Both the position numbers and the translations under genes were made by a program. The notes under the pieces are model-generated. The model saw nothing but the letters and a program-made list of their open reading frames with translations, made no database searches and was not told the DNA's origin. Shown here one piece after another: positions 12,418-24,891 of a DNA stretch of 64,000 bases. Every line of letters starts with the position of its first letter. Position 1 is the first letter of the stretch. Origin of the DNA: Sipunculus nudus (taxonomy: Eukaryota; Annelida; Sipuncula; Golfingiida; Sipunculidae); contig CM049314.1 in NCBI GenBank assembly GCA_026874595.1, positions 38,237,229-38,301,228 on the forward strand, read 5' to 3'.

Positions 12418-14662
12418 ATTGAGCGAGACCTATGGACTGTCTGCACGCTAAAATCATTTCTTTATTCTAAGTATCAGGAGAGCCACCAGTCGAGCTTCGG
12501 TGTACCTTGGAACCCGATGATTATACATCGAATTCGATAAGAGCTTGACTTTTTACAAAGTAAGAGCCAACTCTCTTTAGCATTAGAAATCTCCTGTCTG
12601 CGTCTTTCAACATTATTATAGAAAAATTGGAAACCATACAAAACTATAACCACCAAGTAGAATATACTTCCTGTCAGTGATATTAAGGGAAGAGAAAGAT
12701 TCGACGTTCTTGTGTCGGTGGGTACACTTTCAACAAGGAAGTAATCCCTTCTGTCCTTACATCTGTAGAAAGTATTCCTAAAGCATTAAACCAAAAAGGT
12801 TCTATGAAGACAAAAACCTTGTTGATGATCATGAATCAATGATGATCATGAAATAAAACTCTTTTGGCTTCTGAGGTGTATCATTCAAAGACATCATGAT
12901 TAACTCTGGAAAAATATCTTTCGATTTACCAATAAATAGATCTGATATACCAAGTAATAAATAGGTTCGGCCATTGTGAAACGATATGCACAAAAAAAAC
13001 TGTCGATGTTGTAAACTATTATGCTATCACGATGCACGTGCGGCAAAGGTATATATGAACTTGCTTTGGATGGATAATCTGTGATGGTATAAAAGTAATG
13101 GTATATTTTGGAGGCATTAAGATTTGCAGTTCCATCAACGGAGGAGTGCTGCAGATATTGAGATCTGATTTTAATATGTACTTTTTAAATAATTTTAAAA
13201 ATATGTGGAACCTTTATGAGGTAGGGTATAACCGGTTAGGAACTGTTTAACTTTTCTGTGGTTTTCTATTGAATTCACTCCAATATGTTCCAGAATATTT
13301 AAATATGGAAACAATCCCGTTTCCAACACAACTTTTTTAACCATTCATTTTCACACCACTATTTAAAAAAACAAAAAAAAAAAAAAACAATCATTATTCC
13401 CTTAATATTGCATAAATTGTTTGTATGAAACCCCTTGACACGTACATATTACTAAAACCTAATATATTCTATGCAGCGTTATGTATAAATACTTTGAATT
13501 TCATAAACTGTCTGTTTCTTTATGATTTCAAACTCAACGTCTCCATAACCCTTACAAACAAATTTGAATTTTGGCGCGAACGATCAAGTTACAAACAGGA
13601 AACGGTTTGTTTATATACCAAGTGGATAGCATGATGCGATGGACCTTGTCATTGTCACCGTAAAATGAAGCCGGAATCGTACGAAAATCACGAGTGGTCA
13701 AATTGTAAGCTTATATGACCGACCATGCGGTTTATAATACAATACTCAAGTGTCATGCAATTGTCTGGATGTCATACGTCCGATTCTCCATTTGGTGAAT
13801 TCCAAAGTGCGGCTGGGAATGCGGTTTAGGGCCAACTTGTTCTGGAAAGTGATCGTACGAGTTTGCTACCAAAATTTTGCAATTTCCATGCACTTATCGG
13901 TAAAGGTACTTACACATGTATTTTGACATTTAATAAATATATAAGAAACGTGAACGAACTCCAAAAAAGCCAAAGCAATAATTTACAGGCACGTTCTGAT
14001 TACTCTTCCGACATGTGTCTCAATCATGTGGCACGCGCCCTTTGTTATTGATTGAGTAAAAGTCCTCGCGGGGCAATAAACCTGAAAGACCTCACACCTC
14101 GCTATCATAATAAACATTTGCCCATTTACTTTGATAAACCGTGTTTTCATCTACAATATTATATGTTATTCTGCTATATAATCATAGTGGTGTGTTTGTG
14201 TTTAGATGTTATGGGACAGGGTCAGTGGGCAGAGGCGAATAGATCCAAAGTAAAACATTTTATGTGGTAAATCCGCGGGAGTGTGAATTAAAAATAATGG
14301 CAGTGCTTCATTAATTTTAAATATCTAGGGGAGGGGCTAAATAATAAATGAAGCAAATATAATCTACTCTCTGATATATAGAATAAAACCTATGTATCAT
14401 GGTGGAGAAGCATGCTGCAAATCATGCCATTAAAATGAAAATACTAATCATTCCTTTAAGCATGTATTAGCTTCCCACTCTTATCATATAAAGATTTCAG
14501 AACCATTAAAATGCAAATATGTCTAGTTGAGTGGGGTTTGATAATTATAAAATAACACATGGTGAGTAGGGGTACAACAACCATTTGACAACTGTACACA
14601 GATTATGGTAAAATAAGGTTAAATGTATAAAGTATAAACAATGGGAACGCCGAAAAAACAAG

Positions 14663-14690
14663 TGGGGGGGGGGGTTATATATATATTTTA
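14663..14690 (+). repeat. Poly-G plus short TA tract
   Basis: A run of about 12 G is followed by TATATATAT. Confidence 0.85.
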
Positions 14691-14836
14691 ACGTTTAAGG
14701 CCAGGGATGGCTTACAAGATAACACACATTCATGACGTTCGTGCTTTAAAGCATACATGATAAAATATGAAATAATTAAGTCTAGTAACGTGTATCATCA
14801 ACAGTTCAATTACCACAATTACTAATTTACTATAAT

Positions 14837-15230
14837 ACGTCTCTGAGACGTAATCTCTTGGTTGGAAGACAGACGAGGCTGGCCGCTGTCGGCTGCTACA
14901 GCCGTCCTCGCTCTCCAACCCGCTTTATGGCGATAACCCAACGCTGTCTTCTATGTTTGTCTTTCGAAAATTCACATCCCCTCTGTCGGGACACTAGGGG
15001 ACACCGCACAGGGCCCTAGACATGATGACTCAAACCAAAAAACAGACGACAAGAAGTAACTCTTGCGGCTTGTCCGGATACCAACACCTTGTAATCAGGA
15101 CGCCACCTAAACCGGAAGTGACGGGAACCCGGTCCGCTGTTGCCGCCCTGGTTGACATAAGGGAACTAAGAATCTTTGAGTTGGCCACTGATAGCTGCAG
15201 TATACGTGATAATCCTTAATGAGCCTTAAT
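14837..15230. other. GC-rich block conserved in both duplication copies
   Basis: This block is clearly richer in GC than its surroundings and better preserved against 29099-29465 than the neighbouring DNA. It opens with a perfect 15-nt palindrome, ACGTCTCTGAGACGT (14837-14851). It also carries AACTCTTGCGGCTTGTCC. Both copies have an ATGATGAC-initiated short frame containing NSCGLSxYQHL, but upstream lysine runs differ and the ends do not match. No known family is recognised. It could be a former CpG promoter/first exon, or an old repeat. Confidence 0.4.
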
Positions 15231-17268
15231 ATAACTAATGAGCCATCGAAAATGTTTTTCGTACCCATTTCTATTCGAGCCCGTCGCTTCGCCACCACCG
15301 CCCTTTCATCGCTTGAGCATAGTTATAAGAGTTTTATGTCGTTTTTATACATGGGTTTAAGTTAGATGTTTCATATAGATCTTGTGCCGTTTGTAAATAG
15401 GCGATTTTGCCCTGATAGATCGAGAAAATCTATTTTTTTTGTACGTGTGTTTACACTTTCCGTATTATCTGTTGTTTCATTAGATTCAGGGTTTCTGGTA
15501 GCCAGAACCATGAGTGATTATTAAGATTTTTTTTTAATAATAGACCAGACCTGCAGAAAAAAATGGCCGATCTTGCACATTTTCATTACTACTCATTACA
15601 GTAGAAGAACAACTGTTAATATGAATATTCACTAAAGTTTGGGTATATAACTATGTTGCATTGTACCACTTCTTCAGTGCATTCAATAAAATTACACGTG
15701 CCTCATATTTGTTTATAACAAAATGATTTTATAATTATTATTAATTTATAAATTATATAAGGTCCTATTTTTCCCAAAGTCAAAATGAAGTTTGACCAAT
15801 AAATGATCATAAGACTTGCTCTTAATCGTATACATTGCTTTAACATATATATTCATTTTATATCAGTATTTATTTTATGATATTTGAAATAATGAATCCA
15901 GAATCTGATTCGTCGAAAGTAATATTCTTTCCCATGTTTCCTTTAGCAAGAGATTTAGTAACTTAAGGTCATAATTGCTCTTTTTGTTTGTATAACAAAA
16001 AGTGAATCCCCTATTTCTTTAATTGAGGTTCATCACATTTGAATGGTTTATGCCGTCCTCAATTCTGTCGCCACATGAGTAAGCATACTGTCGGGAGATG
16101 TTTCCTGTGAGCATATACTCCAATTTAATGGTTTCCAGTTTAACCTGTGTGTACTGGTGGATTAAGGTGGATGCCTGTTTTCTATCAGACGCGCCAACTT
16201 GTAGTTTTCCGTGTTACGGTTTTCATATAGTTTGACATTTTGTTGACATGACGGCTGATTTAATACAATGCTAGAGCTTGGTTCGTTGGCGAAATCTTAT
16301 TTTACAATATTCTTTCAGTATTTGTGATAGTGTATGGGGCAGGAGGTCCTATTACTAAGAGTCATAAGCTCTTTTGAGCCTACAACTGGGTCCAGCAGCC
16401 ATAAAATAGAGAACAGAAATGGCCGAATTGGGGGATTAATGGTTGTCAAAATGTTAGAATCAACACTATTGTAAGAATAATACAGGTGTATCTTTGATAT
16501 AAAAATCCTAGGCCATTTAATGAAGTAGCATCAAGTTAAACGTTTCACGTAATAATTTAAAAAGATGTATACTTAAGGAGAGGGCACAATGCAGTATTAT
16601 TCAGGCTTTTAGAGAACAAAGAAACAATAAAGAAACCATTGGAAATTTCCTGAATTTTATGCTGTTTTATTTTTTTTTTCACTCTTGCTATCCATAACGG
16701 ATCATTTGTATTTTAACGCGTACCAAATTAATCAGAGTAAATGAATTTGATAGAGTATTTTTGTTACGAGCTGTTTTCATTGTCATCGGCTAAGATATAC
16801 AAAGTCGCCCTGTCTCATGTGACCGTACTTGCTCCTATAATTTCGGGTCAGCGCTATTGTTTTGTAACTCCACGTGAGCAGTACACCATGATGACAAGTC
16901 CAAAGGTCACCCAAAAAGGGTTGTAGCTTTTACACAGCTTGTCAGGATCAAACTACATGATAGACTTTACATCTGGGCTGTTTCACAATACCCATAGCTA
17001 TAATCTACACTGTGTCACTTGTGTAATCGTTACCCTTGTGTTATGACATTTCGGAGACAGGATTTGACTTTACATGTTGCATGTGAGCTCAGGAACCCTT
17101 GTTTTAACACAGATACTTGTTCGAAAATCAGTTTAAGTATAACCATAAACGCAGGTAAGGTGTTTATAATTCTATCAGGATCTAACTATAAAGGTTGAGA
17201 TGTCGAATAGTACATTCATGATTACATGGATAACCTTGACACTTTTGTTTTCCTAAGCAAAATGTAAT

Positions 17269-18320
17269 CGTGTTGGTTGCGGTAACTTACCCAACGGATG
17301 TGAGGACGTTTATTCAAGTGGGAAACTTGATGACCGAAAAGGGTCATCATGTGACTTTAGTATTCCACAATATGCTCAAATTGATAAAGATTAAACTAAG
17401 CGACTTGATATATTAACCTATTTATCAACAGCTGTTCAAGGAACTCTAGACGATGAATGGAAAACAGGTATCGTTCGGTCAGTGTTGCAGGGGAAATCAT
17501 TCAGGACATCAACATACTTGTACAATGTGATTAAACGTATGGCGAAAACATGTACTGATCTCATCAAGAATAAAACTCTAGAAGGAAGGGAATTTGATTT
17601 TGCATATATAGCAGTAATGGCTTGTTCTGCATACCTGCTTTTCAAGTTAGGTGTGCCTTATGGTCAGGTACACTATACTCCCGAAATGGCCATCAGTTAA
17701 TTTGCTTTTTAAATATGAAGGAATATCTTACATGGATATACTTTATACGTCAGCCATCACAATTGTTTTTATGTTGATGACGTGGCATTCTACACGACAT
17801 CGACAGATAAGGAACTAAATGCTTCACTTGGCGATTTTGTTCACCATACATTTCGTCCATATGATTTTTTTATTTCACGTCATGAGTTGACTGAATTCTC
17901 TTTTATTAAGCAACCTCATGTAATTTACATTGGCTTTTTGCAGAGACCAACCTGTAAGCCTTTATTAAAAGAAACAAAAACGTTCGTAGATGAGGCAGAA
18001 CATGGCGTTATTATTGATGCATTTGGCTTGAAGCACCGGAACCGCTGCCTGTATTTCTACTTGCATGCAAGGATTTACCATACCGAATACTTATAAAGTC
18101 TAGATTTAAACAAATAAATCCAGCCCCTAAGAACGTTTTGATTTTACCATGGTTACCTCTTACGGATCTACTTGCGCACAAGAATACCAAGCTTGTAATA
18201 TATCACGGGGGTGTGAACACAATGAACGAGGCTCTCTACCATGGGGTACCTTCAATAATAATCCCTTTCATCTTTGATCAATATTACAATGGCGCCGTAA
18301 GACTCACTGAAGACTAATAT
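17269..18320 (+). pseudogene. UDP-glycosyltransferase pseudogene, 5' truncated
   Basis: The homology to the intact UGT starts at its residue 32 or so (AVTYPTDVRTFIQ); the signal peptide and start codon are absent. It continues in broken frames through the N-terminal domain (EFDFAYIAVMACSAYLLFKL, about 17590-17647) and a frameshifted middle at 17690-17800. Next come the inter-domain region (FRPYDFFISRHELTEF, about 17851-17898) and the UGT signature (YHGGVNTMNEALYHG, about 18201-18245). It stops around 18300-18320, before the membrane anchor. Stops occur near 17414, 17698 and 18094. The left boundary is the point where block A/B homology ends, and the right end abuts the 5' flank of the intact gene. 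It shares with the intact copy the lack of the usual His after the first strand. Confidence 0.9.
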
Positions 18321-18359
18321 GAAACATGGTTACATATGCAACACATTTGGTGCTTCTTT

Positions 18360-18659
18360 ACTTGATGTGTGGCACAGTTTAAATAATACGGGAAGTTATC
18401 TGAGTGTTTTGTGTATGTGGATGTTTCATTATATATGATATATTAAGCGCTATTATGTTAAATATGTTCGTAGTTTTTAACAAATATTCAGGAAGAACGT
18501 AATACATCATGCAGCAAGTAAACATCCTGGTTGTCAGATTTTGAACGCAAGGTGGTGGTGTTTTTAAGAAAATAAGAGACCTCATTCAAAGAGTCGAAAT
18601 ATAAAAAAAAATATAAAATAATATTTGAAAACAATATGATTGTCACTAGACACGCGAAT

Positions 18660-18717
<58 letters not shown>

Positions 18718-18800
18718 TTCATAACTGACAACCATATCGCAAAAACAGAACCATTACGTATTTTTCTAGACGCCACATTTTTCGATGGTATCACCTATCA
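18360..18800 (+). repeat. UGT 5' flank (partner 63770-64000), possible promoter region
   Basis: The sequence from TTGATGTGTGGCACAG to TTTTCGATGGTATCACC matches 63770-64000, including the position of a (TA)n tract. Conservation upstream of two UGT copies suggests the proximal promoter/5' UTR lies here, but no specific element can be defined. Confidence 0.6.
18663..18707 (+). repeat. (TA)n microsatellite
   Basis: About 22 TA units, 160 nt upstream of the UGT start. Confidence 0.95.
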
Positions 18801-18864
18801 TTATGCCCATTCCTTTTTCTGTTTGTAGGTTGCTTTCTGACGGTTTGTCGTTTTGAGCACAACC

Positions 18865-20373
18865 ATGGCAGGCAACATAATTGTGTCTACAATCCTTACT
18901 ACAAGCTTTGTCATACAACTGATCCCCGGTATAGACACTCAACGGATTCTCTCCTTGGCGGTTGTATATCCAACCGATGTGCGAGCTTTTATTCAGTCTG
19001 GAAATTTATTAACTGATAGAGGATATAACGTCACTTTAGTTGTGCCAAGATGGGCTCCACTAGATGAAATTCGTGTTTCCCGCATTAATGTTTTGAGATA
19101 TGAATCAGATATGGTGCAGCCATCTCTCGACAAGAAATGGTCAAATGGTGTCGTGCGTTCAGTGCTCGACGGTTCAATGCACACGACATTAGGTTATGTA
19201 TTTGAAGGCAATTTAATAATTGAGAGAACATGTGCCGACCTTCTTAATGATGCCAAATTGGAACATAATTTAAAAGAAAGAGAATTTGATTTCGCTCTTG
19301 TTGGTATAATGCCTTGTTCCGCATTTCTACCTTTCAAATTAGGTATTCCTTATGCCCAAGTACACCACAGTTATGAGCCACCCACATGGCCATCCAATCC
19401 TGTCTTTTCCTATCAGAAAGGAGTATATTTCTTGGATAGTGTATGGGGCACTATGGTTGCAACATATTTTGAACTAATAAACCTCCTGTTCCACAGGTCA
19501 AATATGGAGCAGTACATCAATATGACGGTAGAAGAGTTTATTAAAGACATGTTTCGTCCCTACGCAGTTTTTATTTTTCGCGAAGAGATCACAGTTTTTC
19601 CAATTCCTAGGCCACCTAATGTATTTAATACTGGGATTCTAGATGGCAAGAACCTTCAGCCTTTACCTCAAGAGATAAACACATTTGTAAAAGAGGGACA
19701 CAGTGGTGTCATCGTGTTTGCGTTTGGGAGCTGGCTTGAATCAACCCACCTTTTGCCGATCTTCCTTCATGCATTTGACGGTCTTCCATATTGTGTCCTA
19801 ATAATATCAAACCTCAAGGAGTCCATCTTTGTACCAAGGAACGTTTTGATTTACCCTTGGTTACCTGTTGAAGAGCTACTGGCTCACAGAAACACCAAAC
19901 TCATCATCTATCACGGCGGTATGAATACAATGAATGAGGCTCTCTATCATGGGGTACCTTCAATAATAATCCCTTTACTCTATGATCAGTTTTATAATGG
20001 TGCCATTAGTGAGTCCAAAGGCTGGGGTAGAGTGCTGCTGGTAAAGGAACTCGAAGTTGAACTCATAAGAAAAACTATAAGATCCGTGATAGAAAATGAG
20101 AAGACTTCCAACCGTGCAAAAAATGCATCAGCAATTATAAAGGGACGGGCCCTGACAGGAATCGATGTGATGGAATATTTCTTAAAAGTCTTCATGCAAT
20201 ACGGGAACATTTTTGCAAACGGAGATAATGCTTCTAATGTAATTAGCATTGACCTCTACATGGTTTGTGTTTATATCGCCATTTTACTTATTATTTTGAC
20301 ATATCTTGTTTGTATTGCTACAGTATATATTTGTATATCCCGAATATATAATCGAAAGTTTAAGAAAGATTGA
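18865..20373 (+). CDS. UDP-glycosyltransferase (UGT), intact, single exon
   Basis: A 502-residue type I ER membrane protein of the GT1/UGT family, which transfers sugar from UDP-sugars to small lipophilic acceptors in the ER lumen. The start is the ATG in ACCATGG at 18865, a strong Kozak context. The open frame extends further back only to a TTG. Residues 1-24 are a signal peptide. Residues 25-270 form the acceptor domain (VVYPTDVRAFIQ, then RGYNVTLVVP). Residues 281-290 are GVIVFAFGSW, the start of the C-terminal Rossmann domain. The UGT signature spans 331-375 (PWLPVEELLAH...IIYHGGMNTMNEALYHG...LLYDQ). Residues 466-492 are a membrane anchor. The tail ends KFKKD, a KxKxx-type ER retrieval signal. 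NxT/S sequons are at N55, N219, N420 and N455. Odd: the catalytic His expected near PTDVR and the Asp expected near FDFALVGIMPCS are both replaced, and WLPQ is WLPV. Three relatives in the window are broken. Confidence 0.93.
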   Translation: MAGNIIVSTILTTSFVIQLIPGIDTQRILSLAVVYPTDVRAFIQSGNLLTDRGYNVTLVVPRWAPLDEIRVSRINVLRYESDMVQPSLDKKWSNGVVRSVLDGSMHTTLGYVFEGNLIIERTCADLLNDAKLEHNLKEREFDFALVGIMPCSAFLPFKLGIPYAQVHHSYEPPTWPSNPVFSYQKGVYFLDSVWGTMVATYFELINLLFHRSNMEQYINMTVEEFIKDMFRPYAVFIFREEITVFPIPRPPNVFNTGILDGKNLQPLPQEINTFVKEGHSGVIVFAFGSWLESTHLLPIFLHAFDGLPYCVLIISNLKESIFVPRNVLIYPWLPVEELLAHRNTKLIIYHGGMNTMNEALYHGVPSIIIPLLYDQFYNGAISESKGWGRVLLVKELEVELIRKTIRSVIENEKTSNRAKNASAIIKGRALTGIDVMEYFLKVFMQYGNIFANGDNASNVISIDLYMVCVYIAILLIILTYLVCIATVYICISRIYNRKFKKD

Positions 20374-23300
20374 AAACGAGATGAATGCAATGAACTGCCT
20401 TAAAGGTAAGGCCGTATTATATCTATAAACTTGTTATTGCCTCGCACTGCTGTACCTCCTGTCAAAAACGAGCAAATAAGCAATGTCATTAGGGCAGCTC
20501 CCTCTAAGTAAAGATTATGTACAACCAATTTTTATGAATTGATATGAACAAGAATGGATTTTTGAAGAGAAGAATTGATTTGGATTCTAACTGAATTTCT
20601 TTAGACACTTTTAAAAGCTACAGATCTTGTTAAGAAAATGAAAAAAAGAAATATGTTTATATCATTGTTGCTCGAAGTTCTTTAATCATATTAAAAAAAT
20701 TGAGTTTTCTTTCAATTAAATCGCCGATTATAAAATGTCTTGTGATGATTTATTGTTTCAAATATATCAACCCCTCCCCCCTCCCGAAATGATGCTTAAG
20801 TATTTTAACATCTGCTAAGTATTTAATCCTTGATATTAGAAGCCTACATTAATAATAGTTTGGATAGGCGATCATGTATTTTGAAATGGGTTCATGGTCT
20901 GAACTTATAACTCATAAACTATCGCTCACATATTTTGTTCCACCATCCTTCCAACCTTGAGGTAAAAGATTATATGCATATATGCTCAGATTACTGGCCA
21001 ATGCAACTTTGAGTTTGTGCTTGCACATAATAATCAACAAATCGTTTAACTATTTTACTTATGCTTTCGAGTACGCTCGTAAATTTAAGACGTGACGCTT
21101 TACAATTGAACTTTACAATTGATCTCATTATGACATTATTATAAATTCTTCATTGAGCATTCTTAATATCCGTCAGTACATATTCACTCAAATGTGTGCA
21201 TTAGGCAACCACATAATTCAAGGTTAGTTACCTCGATTTCGTTACATGGGCTTATCCTATTTATCTCAACTATACACATATAATTATTCATTTTATTACT
21301 TAATATTTTCACGACAATATAAGCAATTAGAGGCAATGATCATTTCCTTTTTTACCGGCTTTCCCTGGTTTATCATGTGTACACACGGAAATGATACCTA
21401 CAAAATAAGTCATTTATCTAATTGAGTCCTTTCCAGGCGCTCATTATTCAATTATTCGACCTATTTTCATATTTTACTCAAAGACTAGAGAGAAAACAAC
21501 CGAAAACAGATGCTTTGTTTTGGCGCTGATTATTTTCCGGGTAAGTGGGCCAAACTCAGTGGGTCAAATTTCAATCCTTATGTTATACCGTTCAATTCTA
21601 AAACATGCACGTACGTTTTAAATTATATTACTGTAATTTGTTTTTAACGGAGGAAGTGAAAAAGGAATCAAACCGATTCTCCTACAATTCATAACAAATT
21701 TAAAATTAAATTCAAATTGCATTAAAGGGTCTAGCAGAACAAATACATTATAGATAATTTCTCGTTGGTTCCGCCCAAAACTGTTTTACCATTTAAAAGT
21801 GTGTTAGGATACTCAGGACAATATAGGGGAAATATTTGTTTGTTTTTTTTTAATCAAGAATTAATTTTTTTTGTCTTGAACTGTCAGGAATTGTGCAAAG
21901 TGTGTCCTAAGGCTTATCGTTTCCTGTATTTTGTCCAGATATATTTCAAATTATTTTTCGAAAGCGTGTCACATCCCCATCTGTCAGCAACAACTTTTGA
22001 GTTTTCAAGACAAAAAGTACTTTGTTAACGGTGTTATCTTTACATTTCCTTCACTCAAAATTATATATTACAAAACGATCAGTTCTCCTTGGGTATCAAC
22101 AAACTCAGTTAGGCTCGAACTGTGTAGAAATAACAAATATCTGTGCATAAAAACGACCTGTTTCGGTTTCAAAACATTTTAAAGTAACAGAAAAACAAAT
22201 ATTTAAAATGTATCTACATTATATACCTATAAGTGTAAGATAGATGTCCCTCTATTTTGAGATAATGGAATCTTAATATTTGATAGATAAGGGGAAATGT
22301 GACTTTACCTATGTTTTGACCATTAAAAATATGAAAATATAGGAAAAATGTTTTCTTATCGTCTTCAAATATGACAACTGAGTAACAGTGTAATACGACA
22401 ATGCATGGGGCTGACCAGAAGTATTCTTATTACACAAGTGGTCTGATGAGACTTGTCAGTTTTAACCAATGCAAATGCTTTCGGTTCGCTGAAGGTTGGT
22501 CTTAATTGATAAAAGATCTTATTTGAAAGGATGTTATTCAAACAGGTTCGACTGACATTTCCATGTTACTATTCCTTCAGAGTAAACTGACATTTCAAAG
22601 TAAATAATGTGAGCAATAGAAAGATCACCGATTGAACTATGGCTGCCATATTTATGTTGAGCAAGTGTGTAATTCAATAGGTCAGGGCCCATTAAAGGCA
22701 CAATTGATCCCTGTGGATTTGTAACAGATCAAGTATGTTCTTTTTTTCAGATATCGAAAGAAAATCAACGATTGTGCCCCATTAGCCATATTGGCATTCC
22801 TCAGACCTGTAATTTAAAAGGGGTGGAATACTCATTTGTACCACTCACCACTTTGGATATGATTATGCTTTTCAAACCGGGCCCTAATAACCTTTCTGTG
22901 CCTAGTAAGGCCGCTTGGGCTGTATCCTCCCAAAGGAGCAGAAAAAAATATACAAGAATGACTGTAACCCCGAAGGAACAGGAAAGCAAAGTGTTAAGTC
23001 GGATGAGACTGACATCGTCGGTGGTAAACTCCCACCTTTACCCTTTTACCTCTATTATTGCCCAAGTCGTTTCTATATCCTTACATTATGCATGTGTTGG
23101 GTGTGGTGCCTGGTGAACGGGTAATTAACGGGAGTCTCCTAAAATATGTAATATACACTAGAAAATATGAGATGATAGCGCGAAGATGTACTAACAAGAA
23201 AGCTCTATTCTCCATGATGTAAACGTTCAAAGGTGAACCCATAGATAAGAGAAGAGCACATGAAAAAGGTAACTGGGAATATGTAAAGCATGGGGTATTT

Positions 23301-23697
23301 ACCGTCAATATTAGGCAAATGCAATGCATTGTATGTTAATAAAATTATGTTAAATGTAAATACATAGAAACAGAAAGTGGACCAAACCTGATAGAAAGAC
23401 AAATAAGTAAATCTTAAGGTATATAATTTACCAAGAAGGCAGAAACATTGATAAATTCATTAGGTAATTGAATCGTTAACAGGAAGAAAGTATAAAGATA
23501 AAAACTTAAAAGTAGAAGAGTAAATAGAAATGTCGACAAATAGGTAAAAACTACTTTGAGTTCACGATGTTTACAAACTGCGATTTCCTTTGCTCTCAAA
23601 CAGATATAATTTTCAAGAAAATAAAAGATCCAGACTGTTTTACTTATGGCATATATTGTCGACATGATACATTGCTTTTGTAAAATAAATGCACCTC

Positions 23698-23728
<31 letters not shown>

Positions 23729-23750
23729 CAGACAGACAGGCAGATAGAGA
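23698..23750 (+). repeat. (GA)n/(GACA)n tract
   Basis: An imperfect GA and CAGA run, the block B counterpart of 12391-12417. Confidence 0.9.
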
Positions 23751-24891
23751 CAGTTGGACTGTCTGCACACACATTTCATTTTTCTTCTTCTTATTATCAG
23801 GAACCCCGAGTGAAATAACATTCTATGTTGAATCTGATAAGAGCTTGACTGACGATTAAGTAAGAGCCAACTCTCTTCAGCTATAGAAATCTCCTGTCTG
23901 CGTCTTTCAACATTATTATAGACTAATTGGAAAACGTTCATTCATTCTATAACCATCATGTACAAAATACTTTCTGTCAGTGATATTAAGGTGAGAGGAA
24001 AATTCGACCTTCTTGTGACTTGGGTTGTTGATGATTATGAATAAAGGGAAATAAAATCGCCTGTGCACCAGTACGGTCAAACATCTTTAACAATTCTATG
24101 ATAATGGAATTGTACCCTCAAGGATAGTTTCTGATTGCAATTACGGTGAATCATCAAATGATTAACTCCAAAAATTATCTTTGGATAAGCTTTTCTTTTT
24201 CTTTGCCAATGAAAAGATCTGATATACCCAGTAATAAAAAGGCAAGGCCAGTGTGAAATGATATGTACAAAAATAAAACCTGTCGATGTGGAAAATTATT
24301 ATGCTATTACGATGCACATACGGCAGGTAAATAAGGTTAATATGAACTTGAGTTGGATTGATAATCTGTGGAGAAAAGTAATGGTACATCTTGAGGTATG
24401 GAGATTTGCAGTTCTATCAACGAAGAAGTGCTGCAGATATTGAGGTCTGATTTTAATATGTACACTGTACTTTTAAATAATGTTAAAAGCATGTTTAACA
24501 TTTATGAAGGAGGGTATAACAGGTTAGACCCATTTTCGCTTTTCTGTGATATTCTATGGAATTCAGTCCAATATGTTCCAGTTTATTTGAATCTAGAAGC
24601 ATACCCGTTTCCAACACAACTTTTTGAACCATTTATTGTTAAACAACTTTTTAATCCCTCCAAAACATTTATTATTCCCTTAATATTACATTAACTCTTA
24701 AGATCTTCGTTTGAAACCCCTTAACAGGTACATATTACTAAAGGCTAATATATTCTATGCAACGTTATGCATAAAAAACTTTTGAATTCCATTAATTGTT
24801 CAATTGTTTATGATTTCAAACTCGACGTCTCTACAGCCCTTACAAGCAGGTTTGAATTATTGCGCGAACGATCAAGTTACACACAGGAAAC

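Larger units (their letters stand above)
8440..17268 (+). repeat. Segmental duplication block A (partner 20150-39018)
   Basis: The block runs in the same order as block B. The UGT stop is at 8662 here and 20374 in B. A GA-rich tract lies near 12391 (23698 in B), a GC-rich palindrome block at 14837 (29099 in B), and pre-UGT sequence at 16500-17268 (38267-39018 in B). Stretches outside the listed features are non-coding in both copies, and I see no gene in 8663-17268. Block A lacks the three large insertions of block B but keeps segments near 8900-9350 and 15310-15840 that B has lost. Confidence 0.8.

Noticed and set aside
18853-18864. UGT start at an upstream TTG
   Set aside because: The ATG at 18865 is in a strong Kozak context and gives a proper signal peptide; TTG starts are not expected in animals.
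24398-24694. 98-codon frame as a host gene
   Set aside because: The block A counterpart (about 13126-13350) has stops and mostly non-synonymous differences, so coding conservation is not supported.
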